From the NCBI RefSeq assembly GCF_025567085.1, contig NZ_JAOQJN010000005.1, forward strand, positions 62,001-126,000: 64,000 nt of DNA, given 5' to 3'. Positions within the stretch are counted from its first letter, which is position 1. Each line of letters starts with the position of its first letter. Position numbers and translations under genes: made by a program. Below, piece after piece: positions 57,026 through 64,000 of the stretch. The DNA is from Bovifimicola ammoniilytica (lineage in GTDB: Bacteria; Bacillota; Clostridia; Lachnospirales; Lachnospiraceae). Below the pieces are notes generated by a model. The model had not been told where the DNA came from, searched no databases, and saw only the letters and a program-made list of their open reading frames with translations.

Positions 57026-57114
57026 TCTGTATTTAATAATTTTATTAAATTATGATTATTAAGAGTGCGTGGCACGAAAAAGTAATTTAGATTTAAAATA
57101 AGCAGATATAGAAG

Positions 57115-57178
57115 GCGGCTCAATTTACAGATAACATCTATAAATTTCTTTAGATAACATCGATGAATTGGGCCGCTT
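57115..57178 (+). terminator. Hairpin after asnS, probable terminator
   Basis: GCGGCTCAATTTA (57115-57127) pairs along 13 bp (two wobbles) with TGAATTGGGCCGC (57164-57176). The loop contains GATAACATC twice. The T-tract is very short. Confidence 0.5.
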
Positions 57179-57274
57179 ATGTTAATAAGATTTTTAAGAT
57201 AAGGTCAGGTTGGTCATTTAATAATAAATAATACGATTTCTCAGACAGATAATGCCAGAGAAAAGGAGTGTACG

Positions 57275-59608
57275 ATGGCTAAAAGAAGAAAGAGAAATAA
57301 TAGAAAAAATAATAATAGATATAAGAATAGGAATAAGAACAGAAAAGTAATTAAGAAGATTTTACTTGGTCTGTTTTTTGTAATTATAGCAGCTATATTA
57401 TTTATTGGAGTAAAATATGGCGTGAAATTATATGAGTATGATAAAGAAGCGAAGAGACTCGTTAAAGAGGGTGGCGAGGAAATATTTAAAGCAAACCAGA
57501 CGAGTATTATATATGATGCAGACGGTAATGTTATAACGGAACTGATAGGAGAAAGAGATTCATATTATCTTGATTATAAAGATATTCCATATTTCGTTAA
57601 AGCAGCGCTTATTACATCTGAGGACAGAAATTTTTATTCACATTCAGGTGTAGATTACAAAGCGATAACCAGAGCATTTTTAGTGTTACTACAGAATAAA
57701 GGTGAAATAACGCAAGGAGGAAGTACGATAACACAACAGCTTGCAAGAAATGTTTTTCTGTCACATAAAGTTACAATGGGACGAAAAATAAAGGAAATGT
57801 TTATTGCAAAAGAGATTGAGAAAAAGTTCTCTAAGGATAAAATATTAGAGTTTTATATAAATAACATATATTTTGGTAACGGATATTATGGAATTGAGGC
57901 GGCTGCCAGAGGATATTTTAGTAAATCAGTAACGGAGCTTTCGCTAGGTGAGATAGCATTTATATGTGCAATTCCGAATAATCCTACTTTATATGATCCG
58001 TATACGAATAGTGATGAGACTACCTTGCGAAAGAACAGAATCTTAAAGCAGATGTATGAAAATGATGACATTGACAAGCAGATGTACGAAGCTGCATTGT
58101 ATACCACAATTGTCTTATATCCATCAGAAAATAAAACCAATAATTACATAGAAACATATGTTAGATATTGTGCAACAATTTCTCTTATGTCTAATTCTGG
58201 ATTTGAATTTAAGTATTATTTCGATTCAGATGAGGAAAAAGAGAAGTATGAGAAAGAATATGAGGTCCTATATAATGATATTTCGGCTAAATTATATACG
58301 GGTGGTTACAAAATATATACATCAATTGATTTGAATAAGCAGCAGGAATTACAAGATATAGTGGATAATAATTTAGCACATTATACAGATGTAAATAATG
58401 AGGGTATTTATGCGTTTCAGGGGGCTGCGACCTGCATTGACAATACTACTGGAAAGGTCGTGGCGATTGTAGGTGGAAGAACGCAGGACTATAAAGGATA
58501 TACACTCAACAGGGCATATCAGAGCTATAGACAGCCTGGTAGTACTATTAAGCCAATTCTCATTTATACACCTATATTTGAAAGAAATTATTATCCTGAC
58601 ACAAAGGTTGTAGATGAACCCATCGAAAATGGACCGGTTAACTCACCTAATGTCTACGAAGGTGAGATGACAGTAAGAAGTGCTGTAGAAAAATCAAAGA
58701 ATACAATAGCATGGAAACTATTTGATGAGCTATCAGCGGATACCTGCCTTGGATATCTTAAAAATATGAATTTTAATAAGATTGTGAATAAAGACTATGT
58801 ACCTGCTGTCTCAATTGGAGGAATGACCTACGGTGTATCGACACTTGAGATGGCTTCTGCATATGCTGCTATAGAAAATGATGGCGTATTCAGAACGCCA
58901 ACTTGTATATCAAAGATAACAGATGCAGATTACAATATAATAGTAGATAATATAGAGTATACAAAGTCGAAGAATACTTCCATACAAGTTAAACAGATTT
59001 ACCAGACAAATGCAGCAAGAATAATGACTGATGTCCTGAAAGGTGTTCTTACAGTAGGAACAGGAAGAAAATATAATATTTCAAATGCAATTTGTGCTGC
59101 AAAGACTGGAACTACTAATGATAATAAAGATGTATGGTTTGTAGGTTTTAGTAAATATTACACTACAGCAGTGTGGGTGGGATATGACATGCCTAAAGTT
59201 ATTAATGACGGCTATGGCAATACCTGTTCAGGAAATATATGGAAAGAATTTATGACTAAGATTCATGATGGGTTAGAGATTAAAGATTTCGTTCCGTATG
59301 TTACAGAAGACGGAATACTAAGTAATGGCGAAGAGATATCTGAATCACAGCCTGCTGAAGAAACCACTGAAGAAACCACTGAAGAAATCGCTGATGAGAC
59401 TACTGAAAATGAGGAAAATTCTATCTATACTAATGAAAGTGATGATGAAACAACAACTATAAGTACAGATAATAATTCTGATAATAGAGATAACAGAGAT
59501 AATACAGAGACAACTAATCCATATAATTCACAGGTTACAAAACCATCAAATGAGCAGGCACCGGGAGGTGCTGATGGTGGTGTATATCAGGAATATTGGG
59601 GTGATTAG
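57275..59608 (+). CDS. Class A penicillin-binding protein (glycosyltransferase/transpeptidase)
   Basis: A 777-residue bifunctional peptidoglycan synthase anchored by one TM helix (~27-48) after a very basic Asn/Arg/Lys-rich cytoplasmic tail. GT51 transglycosylase at ~80-255: catalytic Glu116 in SEDRNFYSHSGVDY, then GGSTITQQLARN and FYINNIYFGNGYYGIEAA. Transpeptidase at ~370-670: Ser423-x-x-Lys in PGSTIKP, SKNT as the SxN motif, and AAKTGTTND as the KTG motif. The tail (~690-777) is Thr/Glu/Asn-rich and probably disordered outside the membrane. AAAGGAG precedes the start. It is PBP1a-like; it ends at the shared bidirectional terminator. Confidence 0.94.
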   Translation: MAKRRKRNNRKNNNRYKNRNKNRKVIKKILLGLFFVIIAAILFIGVKYGVKLYEYDKEAKRLVKEGGEEIFKANQTSIIYDADGNVITELIGERDSYYLDYKDIPYFVKAALITSEDRNFYSHSGVDYKAITRAFLVLLQNKGEITQGGSTITQQLARNVFLSHKVTMGRKIKEMFIAKEIEKKFSKDKILEFYINNIYFGNGYYGIEAAARGYFSKSVTELSLGEIAFICAIPNNPTLYDPYTNSDETTLRKNRILKQMYENDDIDKQMYEAALYTTIVLYPSENKTNNYIETYVRYCATISLMSNSGFEFKYYFDSDEEKEKYEKEYEVLYNDISAKLYTGGYKIYTSIDLNKQQELQDIVDNNLAHYTDVNNEGIYAFQGAATCIDNTTGKVVAIVGGRTQDYKGYTLNRAYQSYRQPGSTIKPILIYTPIFERNYYPDTKVVDEPIENGPVNSPNVYEGEMTVRSAVEKSKNTIAWKLFDELSADTCLGYLKNMNFNKIVNKDYVPAVSIGGMTYGVSTLEMASAYAAIENDGVFRTPTCISKITDADYNIIVDNIEYTKSKNTSIQVKQIYQTNAARIMTDVLKGVLTVGTGRKYNISNAICAAKTGTTNDNKDVWFVGFSKYYTTAVWVGYDMPKVINDGYGNTCSGNIWKEFMTKIHDGLEIKDFVPYVTEDGILSNGEEISESQPAEETTEETTEEIADETTENEENSIYTNESDDETTTISTDNNSDNRDNRDNTETTNPYNSQVTKPSNEQAPGGADGGVYQEYWGD

Positions 59609-59732
59609 TGCGATAGTAAATGTTTTTATTACAGATAAGAGATAAGAAATTGTCTGTGCGAATTCTTCGTCTGTGTCATCGCAACAATTCATTTAGAAAT
59701 GAGGATTGGCATAAAAATTGTGCTGATAAGAT

Positions 59733-59781
59733 AAAAAGAGAGTTAATGTATGAAATTAATCGATACATTAACTCTCTTTTT
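59733..59781. terminator. Bidirectional terminator between convergent genes
   Basis: AAAAAGAGAGTTAATGTAT (59733-59751) and its perfect complement (59763-59781) form a 19-bp stem with an A-run on one side and a T-run on the other. It can therefore stop both the PBP gene (plus) and the pyrophosphokinase gene (minus). Confidence 0.92.
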
Positions 59782-59806
59782 AAAGTATTTTATTTGTGTA
59801 TAGAGC

Positions 59807-60991
59807 TTAGATAACCTCGCCGTTACGATATTTTTCAAGACATTTCTGTATACGTTTAACAGGGTCAAGTAAGCCGCTGATAGATGCATCATGATTTAAT
59901 GTATCTATTATTAAAGCGATATATTTGCTCATATCACAACTAATGTAATATGGTTTTGTTAATAATTCAGGAGTCTGATATGTTAAGTTAGTTGTAAGAA
60001 CTCTGTCAATGATTCCTTTTTCGTAAGCTTCATCAAATTTCTCAAGACCATTTGTAAATAAACCAAATGTAGCGGCTACAAATACTCTGCGGGCCTTTCT
60101 TCTCTTAAGCTCTGTAGCAACATCTATCATAGATTCGCCTGAAGAAATCATATCATCAATGATAAATACATCTTTTCCTTCTACGCTTGAACCAAGGAAT
60201 TCATGAGCTACAATAGGGTTTCTTCCGTTTACAACCTTACTGTAATCACGTCTCTTATAGAACATACCCATATCGATACCTAATACGTTAGCAAGGTATA
60301 CGGCACGTCCCATACCACCTTCGTCGGGGCTTATCATCATTAAATGGTCAGCATCAATTTGTAAATCTTTCTCATGACGTAAAAGACCTTTTACAAACTG
60401 GTATGCAGGCTGAACTGTCTCGAAACCTTTAAGAGGAATAGAGTTCTGAACTCTAGGGTCATGAGCATCAAAAGTGATAATATTTTCAACACCCATATTT
60501 GTTAATTCCTGAAGAGCCAATGCACAGTCAAGAGATTCTCTTCCAGTACGTTTATGCTGTCTGCTTTCATATAAGAAAGGCATAATAACAGTAAGACGTC
60601 TGCCTTTACCTGCTACGGCTGCAATAATACGTTTAAGATCCTGATAATGGTCATCTGGTGACATATGATTCTCATAACCACAAAGAGAATATTTAATGCT
60701 ATAGTTAGTAACGTCTACCATAAGGTATAAATCTTTACCTCTGACAGATTCGTTAATACTACCTTTTGCCTCACCTGAACCAAATCTCGAAATCTTTGAA
60801 TCAATAAGATAAGAATCTTTCTGATAACCTGAAAAAGCGATTGTGTTCTTGTGCTCGTGTTCTCTGTCATTTCTCCATGCTGAAATATAAGCATCGACTT
60901 TTTTGCCGATTGGCTCACAGCTATTTAAAGCTATAATTCCAAGAGGACCGACAGGGATAGTTGTTGCGAAATTGTTTTCATCTGCTGACAT
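59807..60991 (-). CDS. prs: Ribose-phosphate pyrophosphokinase family protein
   Basis: A 394-residue enzyme that should make PRPP from ribose-5-phosphate and ATP for nucleotide synthesis. ATG 60991 has GGAGG just upstream on the minus strand. Two phosphoribosyltransferase-type lobes are present, with ITVIMPFLYESRQHKRTGRES-like wording split over ~130-155 (MPFLYESRQHKRTG), FDAHDPRVQNSIP and the PRPP loop DVFIIDDMISSGESM at ~285-300. It is longer than typical Prs (~315 aa), with an N-terminal extension and divergent segments. This matches the larger form common in Lachnospiraceae; strict catalytic equivalence is likely but not certain. Confidence 0.85.
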   Translation of the reverse strand: MSADENNFATTIPVGPLGIIALNSCEPIGKKVDAYISAWRNDREHEHKNTIAFSGYQKDSYLIDSKISRFGSGEAKGSINESVRGKDLYLMVDVTNYSIKYSLCGYENHMSPDDHYQDLKRIIAAVAGKGRRLTVIMPFLYESRQHKRTGRESLDCALALQELTNMGVENIITFDAHDPRVQNSIPLKGFETVQPAYQFVKGLLRHEKDLQIDADHLMMISPDEGGMGRAVYLANVLGIDMGMFYKRRDYSKVVNGRNPIVAHEFLGSSVEGKDVFIIDDMISSGESMIDVATELKRRKARRVFVAATFGLFTNGLEKFDEAYEKGIIDRVLTTNLTYQTPELLTKPYYISCDMSKYIALIIDTLNHDASISGLLDPVKRIQKCLEKYRNGEVI

Positions 60992-61032
60992 AATCAAACC
61001 TCCGTTGTGTTTTCTGTGATAATCCACATAAT

Positions 61033-61061
61033 TTTATAACATTATGAATTGTTATAGTCAA
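61033..61061 (-). promoter_or_regulatory. Promoter of the pyrophosphokinase gene
   Basis: On the minus strand, TTGACT (61061-61056), 17 bases, TATAAA (61038-61033). It shows the gene can be transcribed separately from the upstream dnaI-like gene. Confidence 0.65.
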
Positions 61062-61092
61062 GTTAATTAGTTAAAAAAAATGGTAGAATCTC

Positions 61093-62112
61093 TCAATTAG
61101 AGCTTTTTACCTTACGGTTGTGTCTCAAATCATCACCGTAAATCTTCATAAATGTATATTCCTTTGCAAGTCTTGATGTAAGTCTTTCGGAATAACGTTC
61201 CATTAGTTCAGGTAGACCAAGGTTTGTTGAAATAATGGTCGATTTTTTATTAATTAGTCTTTCATTTATCTTGTTAAATAATGCAGAATTAGTAAAAGAA
61301 TTAGATAATTCTGTTCCTAGATCATCGATAATCAGTAAATCGCAATCTGTAATCTGTTGTGATTTATTCTTTGCATCAATATCAGATTTATCAAAGCCGG
61401 CACTTGATAATATGTCAAACAAGCCAATTGCAGACAGATATATAACTGATATACTCTGGTCTAAAAGTTCTCTTGCAATACAGTTTGTAAGATAAGTTTT
61501 ACCTACTCCGGTCTTACCGAAGAACAAAAGATTATTGTATTTCCTGTCAGGAGAAGAGAAGTTGTCTACGAAGTTATGGCATATATTCAAGACACTATTC
61601 ATATTGTCCTTAGGGGACTTTCCGGTTACTGAATCTATATCACTGTCATTGAAATAATCAAGATTAAAGTTATCAAAGTTCTCGCTTTTAAGAATTTCAC
61701 GAATATTTGACTGGTTGTATAATATTTCAATCTCAGCTTTCTTGAAACAATGACATTTCTTATTATCTATATATCCTGTATCTTTACAGTCATTACAATG
61801 GTAGTGCATATCGAGATAATCGGGTTTATAGCCATTTTCAATAAGAAGTTTTATACGTTCTTCTTTGAGTAAAGTTAATTTCTTCTTAAATTCCTCTATA
61901 GGCTTATTGCTGTCTTCAGGAGAATTATTACTTAAAAGCATTGCCCTGGTCGTAGCAAGAGAAAGAGAGGAAATCTCATCATTAATCTCTTTGATACGTG
62001 GAATCTGACTATAGACGGTTGCAATTCTTTCGTTCTGAAGCCTCTTATTCTCTAATTGTATTCTGTTATATGAGCGAATTATCTCGTCATATTGCATATT
62101 TGTAAGTGACAT
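61093..62112 (-). CDS. dnaI: DnaI/DnaC-type helicase loader ATPase
   Basis: A 339-residue AAA+ protein that would load the replicative helicase. ATG 62112 has GGAGG upstream. The N-terminal half is coiled-coil rich (YNRIQLENKRLQNERIATV), followed by a CxxC...CxC zinc-like cluster (HCNDCKDTGYIDNKKCHC). The AAA+ domain has Walker A FFGKTGVGKTYLTN, Walker B DLLIIDDLGTE and sensor-type STIISTNL with ERLTSRLAKEY. It lies downstream of the DnaD/DnaB-like gene on the same strand, the usual clostridial loader pair. Confidence 0.9.
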   Translation of the reverse strand: MSLTNMQYDEIIRSYNRIQLENKRLQNERIATVYSQIPRIKEINDEISSLSLATTRAMLLSNNSPEDSNKPIEEFKKKLTLLKEERIKLLIENGYKPDYLDMHYHCNDCKDTGYIDNKKCHCFKKAEIEILYNQSNIREILKSENFDNFNLDYFNDSDIDSVTGKSPKDNMNSVLNICHNFVDNFSSPDRKYNNLLFFGKTGVGKTYLTNCIARELLDQSISVIYLSAIGLFDILSSAGFDKSDIDAKNKSQQITDCDLLIIDDLGTELSNSFTNSALFNKINERLINKKSTIISTNLGLPELMERYSERLTSRLAKEYTFMKIYGDDLRHNRKVKSSN

Positions 62113-62163
62113 TATATCCTCCATTGCGATGTGGTCTTAAGAAATTTAATATATCAGTATATT

Positions 62164-62299
62164 GTAAAGCCAGCACTTCCCTTTTATGCCAATATCAGGG
62201 AAATGATGCCATACGGATTGTTACGTGCGTTGCACTCTTAACAATCCTACCCGATATTCGCATAACGTGAAGCTAGCGCTTCCCTTTTATGCTCATATC
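62164..62299. repeat. Diverged 33-bp direct repeats with hairpins between the dnaD-like and dnaI genes
   Basis: Two copies of a 33-bp sequence, 62164-62196 and 62267-62299, share CTTCCCTTTTATGC and differ at about five positions, mostly transitions. Between them, GGATTGTTA (62215-62223) pairs with TAACAATCC (62239-62247). The second copy also lies in an imperfect palindrome (CGATAT...GCATAA...GAAGC / GCTTC...TTATGC...ATATCG). Together with the next hairpin this fills the 256-bp gap 62113-62368. No gene seen. Confidence 0.75.
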
Positions 62300-62304
62300 G
62301 GGGC

Positions 62305-62363
62305 GGGTCATTAATTCTCAAAATATACTATGCAAGCATAGTATATTTTGAGAATTTTGACCC
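62305..62363. terminator. Long near-perfect hairpin just after the dnaD-like stop
   Basis: A 21-bp perfect stem (62313-62333 with 62336-62356) has only an AA between the arms. It is extended by GGGTCA/TGACCC across a small internal loop. It sits five bases past the dnaD-like stop codon on the minus strand. It could terminate or process that transcript, or be part of the repeat next to it. There is no T-tract. Confidence 0.7.
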
Positions 62364-62368
62364 TGGCA

Positions 62369-63661
62369 TCATACGTTATTAAGTAATTCTTTCTCTAAAG
62401 ATTCGTAGTTGTATGTTCTCTGGTTAAAATTATTAAATGAATTCTTAGGTCTGGCAGAAGTCTCATTATTATCGGTATGATTCTTCTTATAAGCAGCCTT
62501 GTTCTTCTGGTGCTCGCCGTCTAATAGTTTGACATCACTAAGAGTACGGATACCCTTTTCTTTCCATTTGGTAAGAATGGAATCGGCATATTCGAAACTT
62601 GGCTGGTGAATTGCATTCATCGTACGATTGCAGGCATCTAATACGATATCCATTGGAAAACCATAGGAATCTGTCCATTTTACAATAAGGGCTTTCTCGC
62701 CTGCTCCAGGATTACGTCCGCTTATTCCGAATGCCTTAAGCACAGGATAGCATCTTGAACTATATAATTCTGTACTTGCCTTAGCTTTATCAACAGTATC
62801 GATTCCTTCGTTTGCCCACGAAATAGCAGTTTTCTCTATGTAACGCATCTGCCTGTGGTTATTAGAAATAGCATATTCAAGCAGATATACAATGAGGTCT
62901 GAATCAAAACCAAGTACATCATAGAAGAATAATAAAGTATTTACATCGGATGCACTAAGAGTTTTACCGAGAAGTTTCTGTGCGATATACATAAATTCGA
63001 CAACTTCGCTTTTCTCATTAAATGAGCTGATTTCGTTAGCTGTATATACTTTCTTGGAGAAATCAGGCTGTGCCATATTGAATGGTTTAAGTGTGGCAGA
63101 AGCCTTGTCTGAAGGAATGTTGTCAGGTGCCACATTGTCAGTATTTATATTGTCAGTATTTATATTATCATTATCCATATGATTAACAGGCAATTCACTA
63201 TCCATGCGATTACTAGTTAATGCACTGTTTTTATGGTTGTCAGTTAATGTATTGTTTCTATGGCTATCAGTCATTTCATTATGTATATGGGCTACTGGTT
63301 GTGACTTAGGTGCTACAAATGTCGAAATCTCAATATTTGAGCCGTCAGTAGTCGTGTAGTCGGTAATAAGTGGTTTCATCTTAATATTTGTAAGTACCTT
63401 ATTAGAATCAAATTTAAGGTCAAGAAGACCAATCTGTTCCCAGTATCTAAGGGCACGGACAACATCCTTCTCAGTATGATTAAAGATGTCTGCGATATGG
63501 CATATCGAAATATCCATATCTGGAGAAGACAAAGCTCTTAGTAAATATAAATAAATTTTCACAAACTCTCCGTTAGCATTTGGCATATACTCATCTAAAA
63601 AATAATTAGATACTATGGTTGCCATAGTCTGTGAGCTGCCTTCTAATTTAATCGTACCCAT
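62369..63661 (-). CDS. DnaD/DnaB-like replication initiation protein
   Basis: A 430-residue protein. The start is probably ATG 63661 (MGTIKLEGSSQTMATIVSNYF) with AAAGG upstream; a GTG at 63682 is possible. The N-terminal winged-helix domain (~15-110; VKIYLYLLRALSS...VVRALRYWEQIGLLDL) resembles the DnaD/DnaB initiation proteins. A Thr/Asn/Asp-rich linker with short internal repeats (NINTDNINTDN) follows. Two DnaB_2/DnaD C-terminal domains then follow: ~225-310 (LLFFYDVLGFDSDLIVYLLEY) and ~315-400 (VKWTDSYGFPMDIVLDACNRT). It should recruit or remodel DNA for helicase loading with the DnaI-like protein encoded downstream. Confidence 0.87.
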   Translation of the reverse strand: MGTIKLEGSSQTMATIVSNYFLDEYMPNANGEFVKIYLYLLRALSSPDMDISICHIADIFNHTEKDVVRALRYWEQIGLLDLKFDSNKVLTNIKMKPLITDYTTTDGSNIEISTFVAPKSQPVAHIHNEMTDSHRNNTLTDNHKNSALTSNRMDSELPVNHMDNDNINTDNINTDNVAPDNIPSDKASATLKPFNMAQPDFSKKVYTANEISSFNEKSEVVEFMYIAQKLLGKTLSASDVNTLLFFYDVLGFDSDLIVYLLEYAISNNHRQMRYIEKTAISWANEGIDTVDKAKASTELYSSRCYPVLKAFGISGRNPGAGEKALIVKWTDSYGFPMDIVLDACNRTMNAIHQPSFEYADSILTKWKEKGIRTLSDVKLLDGEHQKNKAAYKKNHTDNNETSARPKNSFNNFNQRTYNYESLEKELLNNV

Positions 63662-63796
63662 TTCTGTATCAATACCTTTCACACTATAAATATTTCAAAT
63701 AAACAACTTTCTTTGAGTAGTCATTATAGCACAAAAAAAGGAAAATGAACACACCTATTTTTGCTGCAACCCTTGAAAATAAAGGGATTGAAGCAA

Positions 63797-63823
63797 TGTG
63801 GATAATGTGGACAATGTGGACAA
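63797..63823. promoter_or_regulatory. Three abutting DnaA boxes
   Basis: Three head-to-tail 9-mers without gaps: TGTGGATAA (63797-63805), TGTGGACAA (63806-63814) and TGTGGACAA (63815-63823). The complement of the first is the DnaA-box consensus TTATCCACA. They lie ~140 bp upstream of the dnaD-like gene; a TATAAT-like -10 for that gene is at 63723-63728 (minus strand). Confidence 0.75.
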
Positions 63824-63947
63824 GGTATAAAAAATAATATCGAAAATTGTTACATTCCGTAAAATACAAGCAAATCAATGTGGTTTACATAATTGTCGAA
63901 AAATAAAGAAATCCACATTTTTATCATGGAGTTTTTCACAATAAAAA

Positions 63948-63965
63948 TGTGGATAATGTGGATAA
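63948..63965. promoter_or_regulatory. Two abutting DnaA boxes near the right edge
   Basis: TGTGGATAA occurs twice in a row, at 63948-63956 and 63957-63965, in the same orientation as the triple cluster. Weaker matches (e.g. TTTTTCACA near 63932) lie between. The stretch 63824-64000 is AT-rich and shows no gene. The window ends here, so what follows is unknown. Confidence 0.75.
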
Positions 63966-64000
63966 CTATTTCTCAACCAGATTTTCGCCAATTAATACAA

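Noticed and set aside
59620..59814. 64-codon plus-strand frame after the PBP gene
   Set aside because: No ribosome site, basic random-like composition, and it runs through the bidirectional terminator.
1..64000. tRNA, rRNA, prophage or intact insertion sequence
   Set aside because: No cloverleaf, rRNA segment, integrase or transposase coding sequence was recognised.

Overview
The window looks like a chromosomal segment of a low-GC, spore-lineage gut Firmicute, most likely a Lachnospiraceae member (Roseburia / Eubacterium / Lachnospira / Butyrivibrio type). This rests on AT-rich codon use, strong AAAGGAGG ribosome sites, spmA/spmB, clostridial dnaD/dnaI-type loaders, and many secreted proteins ending in GW/WYYF cell-wall-binding (CW) repeats. 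The species cannot be fixed from sequence alone. No tRNA, rRNA, CRISPR array or intact transposase was seen.

Layout. (1) 1-728: the end of a BCCT transporter, then a terminator. (2) 1-15 kb: an array of five BspA-like (DUF285, 'MF..C..L' repeat) surface proteins carrying CW repeats. It is interrupted by a small HTH gene with a palindromic promoter-operator, a gutted nucleotidyltransferase-like pseudogene, and a secreted NlpC/P60-type hydrolase. (3) 14.8-31.2 kb: four very large secreted GH13 alpha-amylases (one MalS-like, one AmyE-like, two tandem paralogues) with starch-binding, Ig-like, MucBP and CW modules. (4) 31.4-42.3 kb: two surface proteins sharing an unrecognised two-module architecture, a decayed sensor-kinase/response-regulator locus between them, a signal-less GH13 enzyme, and a papain-like protease with CW repeats. 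(5) 42.6-47.3 kb: nifS-nifU-Rrf2 regulator, then metY-cysK behind a promoter with two matching inverted repeats. (6) 47.4-49.7 kb: spmA and spmB split by an antiparallel membrane-protein gene. (7) 49.8-53.8 kb: divergent fruR and fruK-fruA. (8) 53.76-54.28 kb: a non-coding ~520-bp imperfect palindrome. (9) 54.4-59.6 kb: M29 aminopeptidase, asnS and a class A PBP. (10) 59.8-63.7 kb, minus strand: ribose-phosphate pyrophosphokinase, dnaI-like and dnaD/dnaB-like genes. Clusters of abutting DnaA boxes lie beyond, at the right edge.

How it fits together. Regions 2-4 look like a cell-surface island. Exported amylases open starch at the wall, BspA-like and module A/B proteins plausibly handle adhesion or scaffolding, and a protease and a peptidoglycan hydrolase share the same wall anchor. 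The cytosolic GH13 enzyme could process imported oligosaccharides. The CW cassettes are nearly identical between neighbouring genes, tandemly amplified inside genes, and in one protein moved to the N-terminus after the C-terminal copy decayed. The island therefore appears to be shuffled actively by recombination. The rest is housekeeping: sulfur/Fe-S metabolism, fructose uptake, cell wall, translation and replication initiation.

The most unusual signals are the ~520-bp foldback at 53763-54283, the abutting DnaA-box arrays at the right edge, the palindrome filling the HTH gene's promoter, the perfect Shine-Dalgarno followed by AUG-UAG before the AmyE-like gene, the A/B module proteins, and the recombining CW cassettes.
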